From Nitrospirota bacterium (GTDB taxonomy: Bacteria > Nitrospirota > Thermodesulfovibrionia > Thermodesulfovibrionales > Dissulfurispiraceae): a stretch of 64,000 nucleotides of DNA. Positions 53,909 through 64,000 of this stretch are shown in pieces; within the stretch, counting starts at the first letter, position 1, and the number at the start of each line of letters is the position of its first letter. The notes under the pieces were generated by a model. It had not been told where the DNA came from. It worked only from the letters and a program-made list of their open reading frames with translations, and did no database searches. The position numbers and the translations under genes were made by a program. The stretch is from the NCBI GenBank assembly GCA_040752355.1, contig JBFMHE010000001.1:248001-312000 (forward strand), read 5' to 3'.

Positions 53909-54031
53909 GGCAAATTCCAAACTCCAGATTCCAGACAAAAAGGAAAAAACAAACACGGAAAAACTGTTCTTGTTTGGAGTTTTGAAATTGTTTGGACTTT
54001 GGAATTTGAGATTTGGAGTTTAGGAAGCATT
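53909..54031. repeat. AT-rich dyad element inside the nuo operon
   Basis: This 123-base gap is strikingly AT-rich against its GC-rich neighbours and consists of variations of TTTGGAATTTG and TTTGGAGTTT. CAAATTCCAAA (53911-53921) is the perfect inverted copy of TTTGGAATTTG (53998-54008), and AAACTCC (53919-53925) also matches GGAGTTT runs on the right. It could fold into a long imperfect hairpin in the nuo mRNA. It is the only large gap among otherwise overlapping nuo genes. Confidence 0.75.
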
Positions 54032-54508
54032 ATGCTGACCGAGCAAGAGCGGCAGGAGATCGAGGCGGAGGTCGGGCAGTATGCCAACAGGAGGGCTGCG
54101 TGCATCGACGCGCTGAAGATTCTTCAGCGCCACAGGGGCTGGGTGTCGGACGAGGGTATCCGCGACCTCTCCTGCATGCTCGGGATGACTCCCGAAGAGC
54201 TCGACAGCGTTGCCACGTTCTACAATCTCATTTTCCGGAAGCCGGTGGGCAGGCATATCGTGCTCCTCTGCAATACGATCAGCTGCTGGATCATGGGATA
54301 CGAAGGCATTTTCAACCATGTCTCGGGACGGCTCGGTATCGGCTTCGGGCAGACGACGGAGGACGGGCGGTTCACCCTCCTGCCCATTCCCTGCCTCGGG
54401 GCCTGCGACCGGGCGCCGGCGATGATGATCGATGATGAGCTCTATACCGATCTCACTCCTGAACGCATCGATGCACTACTCAGCACGTACAGGAGCGATG
54501 GAACATGA
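54032..54508 (+). CDS. nuoE: NADH-quinone oxidoreductase subunit E
   Basis: The 158-aa subunit carries the N1a [2Fe-2S] cluster. The four cysteines are in LLCNTISCW and PCLGACDRAP. The N-terminal helical part includes YANRRAACIDALKILQRHRGWVS. ATG 54032 gives the family start LTEQERQEIEAEV; a frame open upstream lies in the AT-rich element. The stop overlaps the nuoF start by 4 bases. Confidence 0.96.
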   Translation: MLTEQERQEIEAEVGQYANRRAACIDALKILQRHRGWVSDEGIRDLSCMLGMTPEELDSVATFYNLIFRKPVGRHIVLLCNTISCWIMGYEGIFNHVSGRLGIGFGQTTEDGRFTLLPIPCLGACDRAPAMMIDDELYTDLTPERIDALLSTYRSDGT

Positions 54509-55779
54509 CGGAACGCCCGCTCACCGGAACGATGCGGCCCGACCGCTCACCCCTGAGCCTGACCGAATATGAGCGGAGCGGCGGCTATCGCGCGGTGAGG
54601 AAGGCGCTCCGCATGGAGCCCCGTGCGCTCCAGCAGATGGTGAAGGAGTCGAACCTGCGCGGCCGCGGAGGCGGGGGATTCAACACGGGCCTCAAGTGGA
54701 GCTTTGTTCCCCTGGAAGATGATGCGCCGCGGCCCAGGTATGTGGTCGCGAACGCGGATGAAATGGAACCGGGTGCCTTCAAGGACCGCCTCCTGCTCGA
54801 GGGCAATCCCCACCAGCTCATCGAAGGCATGATGATCGCGGCGCATGCCGTTCAGGCGGAGCATGCTTACGTGTTTCTCAGGTGGGAGTACAAGCGCGCC
54901 GAGCGGCATGTAAAGAGGGCGATCGCTGAGGCGTATGACGCCGGCTATCTCGGCAGAGACCGGTCCGGCCCGGGCGCCGGGCTCGAGATGCATCTTCATG
55001 TCAGCGCTGGACGGTATATGTGCGGCGAGGAGACCGGCCTGCTGAACTCGCTCGAAGGAAAGCGCGCCACCCCGCGCTCGAAGCCGCCTTATCCCCAGGT
55101 GAGCGGGCTGTGGGGCAGACCGACCGTGGTGAACAACGTCGAGACTCTCGCGAATGTCCCGCATATCGTCGATCACGGCGTCGAATGGTACAAGGGATTG
55201 AGCAGAAGCGGCGACGGCGGAACGAAGCTCTACGGCGCCAGCGGGAGGGTAAAGCGGCCCGGCTTATGGGAGCTTCCCATGGGAACTCCACTGGGCGAAC
55301 TTATAGAAGAGCGAGCAGGTGGTATGCGCGACGGTTTTTCTTTCCGGGCGGTGATACCCGGCGGCGCTTCCACGGAGTTCATGACGGAGGAGCAGTTCGG
55401 GGTGAAGATGGACTTCGACTCGGTCACGGAGGCGGGCAGCAGGCTCGGGACCGGAACGATGACCGTCATCGACGACAAGACCTGCCCTGTGGGTGCGCTG
55501 CTCAATCTCGAACAGTTCTTTGCACAGGAGTCGTGCGGGTGGTGCACGCCCTGCCGCGAGGGCCTGCCCTGGGTGGTGAAGACCCTCCGGGCCATCGAGA
55601 ACGGGCAGGGCGAACCCGAGGATATGGAAGTGCTCGAAATGCATATCGACGGCCTGTGGCTCGGAAGGACCTTCTGCGCCCTGGCGCCGGGGGCTATGGA
55701 GCCGTTGAAGAGCGGGTTGAGGCTCTTCAGAGATGATTTCGAGCGGCACATAAGAGAGGGACGGTGCCCGTATCGATAA
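54505..55779 (+). CDS. nuoF: NADH-quinone oxidoreductase subunit F
   Basis: The 424-aa subunit is the NADH- and FMN-binding entry of complex I. Signatures are LRGRGGGGFNTGLKW (NADH), ANADEMEPGAFKDR and GRYMCGEETGLLNSLEGKRATPR (FMN), and the N3 [4Fe-4S] ligands in SCGWCTPCREG with a later Cys in GRTFCALAPG. The length is normal. It begins ATGA-coupled to nuoE and ends 9 bases before nuoG. Confidence 0.97.
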   Translation: MTERPLTGTMRPDRSPLSLTEYERSGGYRAVRKALRMEPRALQQMVKESNLRGRGGGGFNTGLKWSFVPLEDDAPRPRYVVANADEMEPGAFKDRLLLEGNPHQLIEGMMIAAHAVQAEHAYVFLRWEYKRAERHVKRAIAEAYDAGYLGRDRSGPGAGLEMHLHVSAGRYMCGEETGLLNSLEGKRATPRSKPPYPQVSGLWGRPTVVNNVETLANVPHIVDHGVEWYKGLSRSGDGGTKLYGASGRVKRPGLWELPMGTPLGELIEERAGGMRDGFSFRAVIPGGASTEFMTEEQFGVKMDFDSVTEAGSRLGTGTMTVIDDKTCPVGALLNLEQFFAQESCGWCTPCREGLPWVVKTLRAIENGQGEPEDMEVLEMHIDGLWLGRTFCALAPGAMEPLKSGLRLFRDDFERHIREGRCPYR

Positions 55780-55788
55780 AAGAGCAAC

Positions 55789-58236
55789 ATGAAAAAACAG
55801 ACCGCTAACATGGCAATTATTTATATCGACAGCAAGCCTTATGAGGTGAAGGACGGCCAGAACCTGCTCCATGCCTGCCTCTCGCTCGGCTTCGATATCC
55901 CCTACTTCTGCTGGCATCCGGCGCTGCATTCGGTCGGCGCCTGCAGGCAGTGCGCGGTGAAACAGTTCAGGGACGAGCGGGATGAGAAGGGGAGGATCGT
56001 CATGGCGTGCATGACACCGGCTGCCGACGGTACGCGCATATCGATAGACGATCCCGAAGCGAAGGCGTTCCGCAAGAGTGTTATCGAGTGGCTTATGGTC
56101 AACCATCCCCACGACTGTCCTGTCTGCGACGAAGGGGGCGAGTGCCATCTGCAGGACATGACGCTCATGGCCGGCCACACATCCCGGAGGTTCCGCTTCA
56201 GGAAGCGCTCCTATCCGAACCAGTACCTCGGCCCTTTGCTGTCCCACGAGATGAACCGCTGCATTCAGTGCTACCGCTGCGTCCGCTTCTATCGCGACTA
56301 TGCAGGGGGACGCGACCTGGAGGTGTTCGCCCTGCGCGACCGGGTCTTTTTCGGCCGCTCCGAGGACGGCGCGCTCCGGAACGAGTTCAGCGGCAATCTC
56401 GTCGAGATATGCCCTACCGGGGTATTTACCGACAAGACCTTCAAGAAGCACTATACCCGGAAGTGGGATCTCCAGACAGCGCCCTCGATCTGCGTGCAGT
56501 GCGGGGTGGGCTGCAATACCATTCCGGCTGAGCGGTACAGGAAGCTGCGGCGGATACGCAACCGCTACAACGGCGAGGTGAACCGGTACTTCCTCTGTGA
56601 CCGGGGGCGGTACGGCTACGAATTCGTGAACAGCGATCAGCGTGTCCGAGAGCCGACAGCGCGGTCCGTAACGGACCACAACGAGGCGTCGGGAACCGGA
56701 GCCAGACCCGGAAAGGAAGAAAGGATGACGGCGGAGACGGCGGTCCGCTCTGTTGCCGCTCTCCTCGCTTCCGGTGCGCGGACGATCGGCATCGGATCGC
56801 CGCGCGCATCACTCGAAGCGAACTTCGCCCTGCGCATGCTGGTCGGCCCGGAACACTTTTATAGGGGTATATCCGACAGGGATACGCGCATGGTCTCCCT
56901 GATCATCGATATCCTCGAAAACGGGCCTGCCCGCTCTCCCTCGCTCCGTGATGTGGAATCTGCGGACGCGATCCTGGTCCTCGGCGAGGCGGTGGCGGAT
57001 ACCGCGCCGGTGCTCAGCCTCGCGCTGCGCCAGGCGGTGCGGCAGAGACAGTTCGAGATCGCGAAAAGATTGCGCATACCGCTCTGGGATGACGGCGCGG
57101 TCCGCGCGGCTGCGCAGGATGAGAAGAGTCCTCTCTTCCTTGTAACTCCCCACCCGACGAAGCTCCGGGACATCGCCGCTCTCTCGTACCAGGCAGAGCC
57201 CGACGACATCGCGCGGCTCGGGTTTGCCCTCGCCCATGAGCTCGATAACGAGCTCTCCCCGGTCGAGGGGCTCGACGATGCGATGCGCACGCATGCCGCT
57301 GTCATGGCACAGGCGTTGATGAATGCGAAGCGGCCTCTCGTGGTCTCGGGAACGGGCTGCGGCAGCGAGGCGGTGATACGGGCTGCGGCGAACGTGGCGT
57401 GGGCCTTATGCACCGGCGAGAAGAGCGCGGGCCTCAGCTTTGTCGTCCCTGAATGCAATACCTTCGGCCTCGGCCTCATCGGAGGAGGCAGCTTGAATGA
57501 GGCGTTCACCGCTGCACGGCAGGGAAGGGTCGATGCAGTCGTCATCCTCGAAAACGACCTCTTTCTCCGTGCCGACAACGATGCAGTGGACAGCTTCTTC
57601 AAGAATGCAGGGCACACTATCGTGATAGACCACACCATGACGCCTACGGCATCCAGGGCCGGTGTAGTGCTTCCCGCCGCCGCCTTCGCAGAGGCCGACG
57701 GTACGCTGGTGAACCTCGAGGGCCGCGCACAGCGTTTCTACCAGGTCTTCGTGCCGGACGGCATTATCCAGGAGAGCTGGCGCTGGCTGCGGGACATCAT
57801 GGCAGCAGCGGGGCGTGCAGAGGTCCGTGAGTGGAAAGGACTGGATGCGGTCATCGCGAGCCTGACCGAAGCGCTGCCCCTCTTCGGACCGGTCCGCGAT
57901 ATCGCGCCGCCCGCGGGCTTCAGGATTGCCGGAATGAGAATCCCCCGCCAGTCGCACCGGAACAGCGGACGCACGGCGATCGTCGCGAACGAGACCGTCT
58001 TCGAACCGAGGCCGCCGGGAGATCCCGACTCCCCGCTCGCCTTTACCATGGAAGGCTTCCCGGGGATGCCCCCGCCTGCGTTGATTCCGCGCTTCTGGGC
58101 GCCGGGCTGGAACTCGCCACAGGCAGTGATCAAGTTCCAGAGCGAGGTGGACGGTCCGCTCCGCGGCGGAGACCCGGGCAGACGGTTGATCGAGCCGTCG
58201 GCGAGGGTAAAAAATGCTGTAGAGGTGGCACGATGA
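55789..58236 (+). CDS. nuoG: NADH-quinone oxidoreductase subunit G
   Basis: The 815-aa subunit carries the iron-sulfur chain. It begins with a [2Fe-2S] domain ([15 protein letters not shown]), then the His-ligated N5 motif [18 protein letters not shown], the N4-type [11 protein letters not shown], and an extra cluster site: C235, C238, C242 in CVQCGVGC and C270 in FLCDRG, as in the N7 cluster of E. coli-type NuoG. The rest is a molybdopterin-oxidoreductase-like domain without cofactor function. ATG 55789 is used; ATG 55810 is possible. The TGA overlaps the nuoH start. Confidence 0.95.
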   Translation: MKKQTANMAIIYIDSKPYEVKDGQNLLHACLSLGFDIPYFCWHPALHSVGACRQCAVKQFRDERDEKGRIVMACMTPAADGTRISIDDPEAKAFRKSVIEWLMVNHPHDCPVCDEGGECHLQDMTLMAGHTSRRFRFRKRSYPNQYLGPLLSHEMNRCIQCYRCVRFYRDYAGGRDLEVFALRDRVFFGRSEDGALRNEFSGNLVEICPTGVFTDKTFKKHYTRKWDLQTAPSICVQCGVGCNTIPAERYRKLRRIRNRYNGEVNRYFLCDRGRYGYEFVNSDQRVREPTARSVTDHNEASGTGARPGKEERMTAETAVRSVAALLASGARTIGIGSPRASLEANFALRMLVGPEHFYRGISDRDTRMVSLIIDILENGPARSPSLRDVESADAILVLGEAVADTAPVLSLALRQAVRQRQFEIAKRLRIPLWDDGAVRAAAQDEKSPLFLVTPHPTKLRDIAALSYQAEPDDIARLGFALAHELDNELSPVEGLDDAMRTHAAVMAQALMNAKRPLVVSGTGCGSEAVIRAAANVAWALCTGEKSAGLSFVVPECNTFGLGLIGGGSLNEAFTAARQGRVDAVVILENDLFLRADNDAVDSFFKNAGHTIVIDHTMTPTASRAGVVLPAAAFAEADGTLVNLEGRAQRFYQVFVPDGIIQESWRWLRDIMAAAGRAEVREWKGLDAVIASLTEALPLFGPVRDIAPPAGFRIAGMRIPRQSHRNSGRTAIVANETVFEPRPPGDPDSPLAFTMEGFPGMPPPALIPRFWAPGWNSPQAVIKFQSEVDGPLRGGDPGRRLIEPSARVKNAVEVAR

Positions 58237-59189
58237 AGAGCGTCGTTATTCCGCTCGCGATCATCGTCGTCGTCTTGTCCGTCCTGACGACCGTCAGCGC
58301 AGGGCTCATCTGGCTCGAGCGGAGGCTCCTCGCCCTCTGGCAGGACCGCTACGGCCCCAACCGGGTAGGGCCCTTCGGCCTGCTCCAGGTGGTCGCCGAT
58401 ATGATAAAGATCTTTTCGAAGGAGGACTGGGTCCCTCCCTTCGCCGACAAGCCGTTATTCGTGCTCGCCCCGGCCATTATCATGATCACCACCTTCATGT
58501 CCTTTGCCGTCATCCCCTTTGTCCCGGGCGTTCAAGTGGTGGATCTGAATATCGGGCTCCTCTTCTTCCTCGCCATGTCCTCGCTCGGCGTATACAGCAT
58601 AGTCCTTGCAGGGTGGGCCTCGAACAGCAAGTACGCCCTGATCGGGGGGCTGCGGGGAGCGGCGCAGATGCTGAGCTACGAGGTCTTCATGGGGCTCTCG
58701 CTCATGGGCGTGGTGATGCTCGCCGGCTCTTTCGACCTCCGCGATATCGTCGAGACGCAGAGGGGATCATGGTTTGCCATACCGCAGTTCCCGGGTCTGA
58801 TAATTTTCCTGATTGCAGGGGTGGCCGAGACGCACCGGCTCCCCTTCGACCTGCCCGAAGCCGAGAACGAGCTGGTGGCGGGCTTCCATGCGGAATACTC
58901 GGGGATGAAGTTCGGCATGTTCTTCGTGGGCGAGTATCTCGGCATCACCCTCATCGCTGCGATGATAACGACCCTGTTTTTCGGGGGGTGGCTCGGCCCG
59001 GTCCTGCCGCCTTTCGTCTGGTTCTTTCTCAAGACCTTTATAATCATCGGTCTGTTCATCCTGTTCCGTGCCTCCTTCCCCCGGCTCAGGTTCGATCAGC
59101 TGATGGCCTTCGGCTGGAAGGTGATGCTGCCCCTGGCGCTGCTGAATCTCCTGGTGACCGGCGGCGTCCTGCTGGCAAGAAGATCGTGA
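58233..59189 (+). CDS. nuoH: NADH-quinone oxidoreductase subunit H
   Basis: The 318-aa membrane subunit with about eight helices forms the lower quinone chamber. It carries [24 protein letters not shown], then [11 protein letters not shown], the [23 protein letters not shown] loop and [20 protein letters not shown], which line the quinone path. ATG 58233 is 4-base coupled to nuoG. Confidence 0.97.
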   Translation: MKSVVIPLAIIVVVLSVLTTVSAGLIWLERRLLALWQDRYGPNRVGPFGLLQVVADMIKIFSKEDWVPPFADKPLFVLAPAIIMITTFMSFAVIPFVPGVQVVDLNIGLLFFLAMSSLGVYSIVLAGWASNSKYALIGGLRGAAQMLSYEVFMGLSLMGVVMLAGSFDLRDIVETQRGSWFAIPQFPGLIIFLIAGVAETHRLPFDLPEAENELVAGFHAEYSGMKFGMFFVGEYLGITLIAAMITTLFFGGWLGPVLPPFVWFFLKTFIIIGLFILFRASFPRLRFDQLMAFGWKVMLPLALLNLLVTGGVLLARRS

Positions 59190-59198
59190 GGTGCAGCC

Positions 59199-59714
59199 GT
59201 GCTCAGTCTGTTACGCGCCTTGGGAATCATGCTTCTGCACACGTTCCGCAGGAGGGTGACGCTCCAGTACCCCGAAGAGAAGCAGCGTCTTCCCGCCCGC
59301 TGGAGGGGCCGCATCATCCTCTCGCGCGACCCTGACGGCGGAGAGCGGTGCGTCGCCTGCTATCTCTGTGCAGCAGCCTGTCCCGTGGACTGCATAGCGC
59401 TCCAGATGGCGGTGGACGGGACCGGGAGGCGCTATCCCTCGTTCTTCCGCATCAACTTCTCGCGCTGCATCTTCTGCGGCTACTGCGAAGAGGCATGTCC
59501 GACCTGCGCCATTCAGCTTACGCCGGATTACGAAATGTCCGAATACGGGCGGCAGGCGCTGGTCTACGAAAAAGAGGACCTGCTGATCAGCGGGCAGGGG
59601 AAGTACCACGGCTACAACTATTACAAGGTAGCGGGGATCGCGATAGGAGGAAAAGCAAAGGGCGAAGGCATCGAGGAGGAGCCCCCGGTGGAGGTGAGGA
59701 GCGTGCTGCCGTGA
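59199..59714 (+). CDS. nuoI: NADH-quinone oxidoreductase subunit I
   Basis: The 171-aa subunit holds clusters N6a and N6b between NuoG and NuoB: C51, C54, C57, C61 and C90, C93, C96, C100. A N-terminal amphipathic helix would lie on the membrane. The start is GTG 59199 after GAGGTG. The stop overlaps the GTG of nuoJ by 4 bases. Confidence 0.97.
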   Translation: MLSLLRALGIMLLHTFRRRVTLQYPEEKQRLPARWRGRIILSRDPDGGERCVACYLCAAACPVDCIALQMAVDGTGRRYPSFFRINFSRCIFCGYCEEACPTCAIQLTPDYEMSEYGRQALVYEKEDLLISGQGKYHGYNYYKVAGIAIGGKAKGEGIEEEPPVEVRSVLP

Positions 59715-60241
59715 GCGAGCTCTTTTATATAGCTTCGGCAATCGCCGTCGTCTCGACGGCCATGGTGGTTACGAGGCTGAACGCGGTCCACGCGCTCCTC
59801 TACCTGATCGTCTCGCTGCTCTCGGTGGCGCTGGTCTTCCTCTCTCTGGGCGCGCCGTTCGCAGCGGCGCTCGAGGTGATCATTTATGCGGGCGCTATCA
59901 TGGTGCTCTTCGTCTTCGTCATCATGATGCTCGCTATGGGGCCGAATAACAGCTCTCAGGAAAGAGGGGTTCTGGCCCCGAGGGTATGGATAGGGCCGGG
60001 CTTCCTGGCCTCGATCCTGGTGATCGAGCTGCTCTTTCTTTTTCTGCGCAGCCCGGCGCCGGCGGCTGCCGGTCTGCCTGTCGAGCCGAAGCAGGTCGGC
60101 ATCTCTCTTTTCGGCCCTTATATGATCGGTGTCGAGCTCGCATCGCTGCTCCTCCTTTCAGGAATCGTCGGCGCCTATCATCTGGGACGGCGGGACAGAG
60201 GGAGCAAGCCGAACGGACGGGACCGGGGGGAGCGGCGATGA
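59711..60241 (+). CDS. nuoJ: NADH-quinone oxidoreductase subunit J
   Basis: The 176-aa membrane subunit has five predicted helices and the family motif [24 protein letters not shown] (about residues 54-77; the conserved glycine and tyrosine are involved in the channel switch). The start GTG overlaps the nuoI stop; the C-terminus is unusually basic (about 155-176). It overlaps nuoK by 4 bases. Confidence 0.95.
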   Translation: MSELFYIASAIAVVSTAMVVTRLNAVHALLYLIVSLLSVALVFLSLGAPFAAALEVIIYAGAIMVLFVFVIMMLAMGPNNSSQERGVLAPRVWIGPGFLASILVIELLFLFLRSPAPAAAGLPVEPKQVGISLFGPYMIGVELASLLLLSGIVGAYHLGRRDRGSKPNGRDRGERR

Positions 60242-60546
60242 ACGCGGTACCGGCCGAGCACGGTCTCATCGTCGCAGCGCTGCTCTTTACCATCGGGCTG
60301 GTCGGCGTGATGGTGCGCCGCACGACGATCTTCTTGCTCATGTCCATAGAGATCATGCTGAACGCGGCAGGGCTCGCTTTCATTGCCGCAGGCTCGCGCT
60401 GGGGGCAGCCCGACGGACAGGTCATGTTCATCTTCATCCTCGCGATGGCCGCTGCCGAAGTGTCCGTCGGCCTCGCCCTGATCCTCCAGATCTACCATAA
60501 ACTGAAAACGTTGGATGCGGATGCAGTCAGCACCATGAGGAACTGA
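60238..60546 (+). CDS. nuoK: NADH-quinone oxidoreductase subunit K
   Basis: The 102-aa subunit has three membrane helices with the two buried glutamates of the family in [15 protein letters not shown] and [14 protein letters not shown], which take part in proton transfer. ATG 60238 overlaps nuoJ; the stop shares a base with the nuoL start. Confidence 0.97.
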   Translation: MNAVPAEHGLIVAALLFTIGLVGVMVRRTTIFLLMSIEIMLNAAGLAFIAAGSRWGQPDGQVMFIFILAMAAAEVSVGLALILQIYHKLKTLDADAVSTMRN

Positions 60547-62449
60547 TGATGAAGGCGCTGCTCTGGCTCATCCCTGCCTTTCCCTTTGCCGGGTTCCTGG
60601 TCCTCGCGCTTGCGGGCAGGCATCTTCCGCGTCCTGCGGCGGCGACGGCGGGTGCCGCTGCGACGGGACTCTCGATGGCCGCTGCCCTGACGCTCGGGAC
60701 GGCATTCCTCGCAGCGCCGCCGCAAGGGCACGCGCTCTCGAGCGCGCTCTGGACCTGGATATCGGTGGAGGGGTTCGCCCCGGCGATAGCGTTTCGTCTC
60801 GATGCGCTCTCGCTGGTCATGATGCTGGTGATCACGACCGTCGGCTTCCTGATACAGCTCTACTCGGTCGAGTTCATGGAGAATGAGGAGGGATACAGCA
60901 GGTTTTTCGCTTTTACGAACCTCTTCATCTTCTCGATGCTCGTGCTCGTCCTGGCCGACAATCTCCTGCTGCTCTACCTCGGATGGGAGGGAGTGGGCCT
61001 CTGCAGCTATCTCCTCATAGGGTTCTGGTACCGGGATCCGGCAAACGGGTATGCTGCGCGCAAGGCCTTCGTGGTGACCCGCGTCGGCGACGCGGCGCTC
61101 GCCCTGGGCCTGTTCCTGCTTTTTTCGCACCTCGGCACGCTCCATATTCAGGAGCTTATGGCACGGGCTGAGCGATTGTGGACGCCGGATGCGCTGCTGC
61201 CGGTCGCTGCCGCAGCGCTGCTCCTGGCCGGAGCGGTAGGGAAATCGGCGCAGCTCCCGCTCCAGGTCTGGCTTCCCGATGCCATGGCCGGGCCCACGCC
61301 GGTGAGCGCCCTGATCCACGCAGCGACCATGGTGACCGCAGGCGTATACCTCATCGCCCGCACCAACGTGATCTTCCAGCTTGCGCCCTCCGTACAGTTC
61401 CTCGTGGCCTTGATCGGCGCCTCGACCATGCTCCTCGCGGGGTTCAGCGCGCTCGCCCAGCGGGACATAAAGCGCGTGCTCGCCTATTCCACGATGAGCC
61501 AGATCGGCTATATGTTTCTCGCCCTCGGGGTCGGCGCCTGGTCCGCCGCTATATTCCATTTCATGACGCACGCCTTCTTCAAGGCGCTCCTCTTCCTGGG
61601 TGCGGGCGCGGTCATCGTGAGCCTCCATCATGAGCACGACCTGTCCAGGATGGGCGGACTCCGGCGGCAGATGCCGCTCGTCTTCTGGCCCTTTCTCATC
61701 GGGGCGCTCTCCCTGTCCGCCCTCCCGGTGGTGACCGCCGGCTTCTACAGCAAAGACCTGATCCTTTACCGCGTCTGGGCCTCGGGCGCTGCGGGACCCT
61801 GGCTCTGGACGGCAGGTGTCCTGGGTACGTTCATAACCTCTCTGTACACCTTCAGAATGGTCTTCTCCATCTTCTTCGGAACGATGAAGACAGGCATTTC
61901 GGCGAGGCCGGGGGCGCTCATGCTCGCGCCCCTCGTCGTGCTGGCTATTCCCTCACTGGTTGCGGGAGTGATCGAGATGCCCGGTACGTTCAGCTATATC
62001 GGGGGGAACCTGCACCTCTTCACCAGCCTGATGCACACGGCGCTGCCCCCTTTCGCAGAGGTCCATCTCAGGGGCAGCGTCGAGGTCGTTCTGGAGGCGG
62101 TTATCGAGGCTGTACAGCTGTCGGGAATTCTCCTCGCGTATCTTCTGTTCCTCCGCAGGACCGATCTCGCCGCACGGCTCGCGGGGAGCCGCACAGGAGA
62201 GGCGGTGCGGAGCATCTGGTACGCGGGCTGGGGCTTCGATCGCCTTTACGATGCCCTGATCGTCAGGCCCTTTCTCTGGGCGGCGCGGGTGAACAGGAAT
62301 GATGTCATCGATCTCCTCTATCTCGGTGTCGCGCAGTCCGCCCGCGGGCTCAATCGCCTCGCTGTCTCATTGCAGACGGGAAAGGTCCGGTGGTACGCGT
62401 CGGGCATGGTCCTCGGCGCGGTCCTGCTCCTGGCGTTCGCGGTGCTGCT

Positions 62450-62453
<4 letters not shown>
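60546..62453 (+). CDS. nuoL: NADH-quinone oxidoreductase subunit L
   Basis: The 635-aa antiporter-like subunit pumps protons at the distal end of the membrane arm. Recognisable parts are LYLGWEGVGLCSYLLIGFWY (channel Glu), KSAQLPLQVWLPDAMAGPTPVSALIHAATMV (channel Lys and partner), AQRDIKRVLAYSTMSQIGYMF and FYSKDLI. The long C-terminal lateral helix region is present, giving normal full length. The first of two adjacent ATGs is used. Confidence 0.96.
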
Positions 62454-63997
<1,544 letters not shown>

Positions 63998-64000
63998 CCT

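Noticed and set aside
60492-61637. 381-aa reverse-strand open frame over nuoL
   Set aside because: Its product is almost only charged residues (Glu, Arg, His), the expected antisense of a hydrophobic membrane protein.

Overview
The window is a GC-rich bacterial chromosome segment from a flagellated, probably anaerobic or facultative Gram-negative organism. The gene set suggests a member of Nitrospirota or a related deep lineage: class II (B12) ribonucleotide reductase, ferredoxin-fused EtfA, a UbiD-family decarboxylase, a 14-subunit-type complex I with fused NuoCD, and FliW/CsrA control of the flagellum. This taxonomic reading is an inference from gene content; no marker such as rRNA is present. 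I saw no tRNA, rRNA, CRISPR array or insertion sequence.

Layout. (1) 11-5790: late flagellar genes on the + strand: a FlgJ-like rod-binding/M23 peptidase fusion, flgM, flgN, flgK, flgL, csrA, fliW. A sigma-28-like promoter precedes flgM. (2) 5841-8888: greA, pyrK-like, pyrD and a SAM hydrolase (DUF62). (3) 8926-12640: a TPP riboswitch with its own promoter and terminator controls thiS-thiG-thiE-thiC, followed by a gene of unknown function. (4) 12654-15680: a reverse-strand HD-domain gene diverges from nrdJ, followed by a YdcF-like membrane protein. (5) 15693-22793: pdxJ, acpS, then etfB-etfA-fabD from a promoter inside acpS, then mdh, ndk and ubiD. (6) 22847-23480: a reverse-strand ParE-type toxin/antitoxin pair with a palindromic operator. 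(7) 23480-24350: mostly non-coding, with two strong intrinsic terminators and a well-formed promoter; it may encode a small RNA or a regulated leader.

(8) 24350-50582 is the accessory and most unusual part: four co-directional genes for exported or envelope proteins. They are a 2105-aa transglutaminase-like/phosphodiesterase fusion, a 281-aa secreted protein of unknown function, a 137-aa GspC/PilP-like inner-membrane protein, and a 6151-aa exoprotein. The last combines an HELLH metallopeptidase-like region, an alpha-toroid, CARDB, FlgD-like, beta-propeller, Fn3, discoidin and OmpL47-like repeats, and a ThuA/glutaminase-like C-terminal region. I read these four as one export-linked surface system, but this is inference.

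(9) 51081-64000: the nuoA-B-CD-E-F-G-H-I-J-K-L-M operon with the first codons of nuoN, mostly coupled by 4-bp overlaps. It would couple NADH oxidation to quinone reduction and ion pumping; the upstream UbiD-family enzyme may help make the quinone. An AT-rich dyad element interrupts the operon between nuoCD and nuoE.
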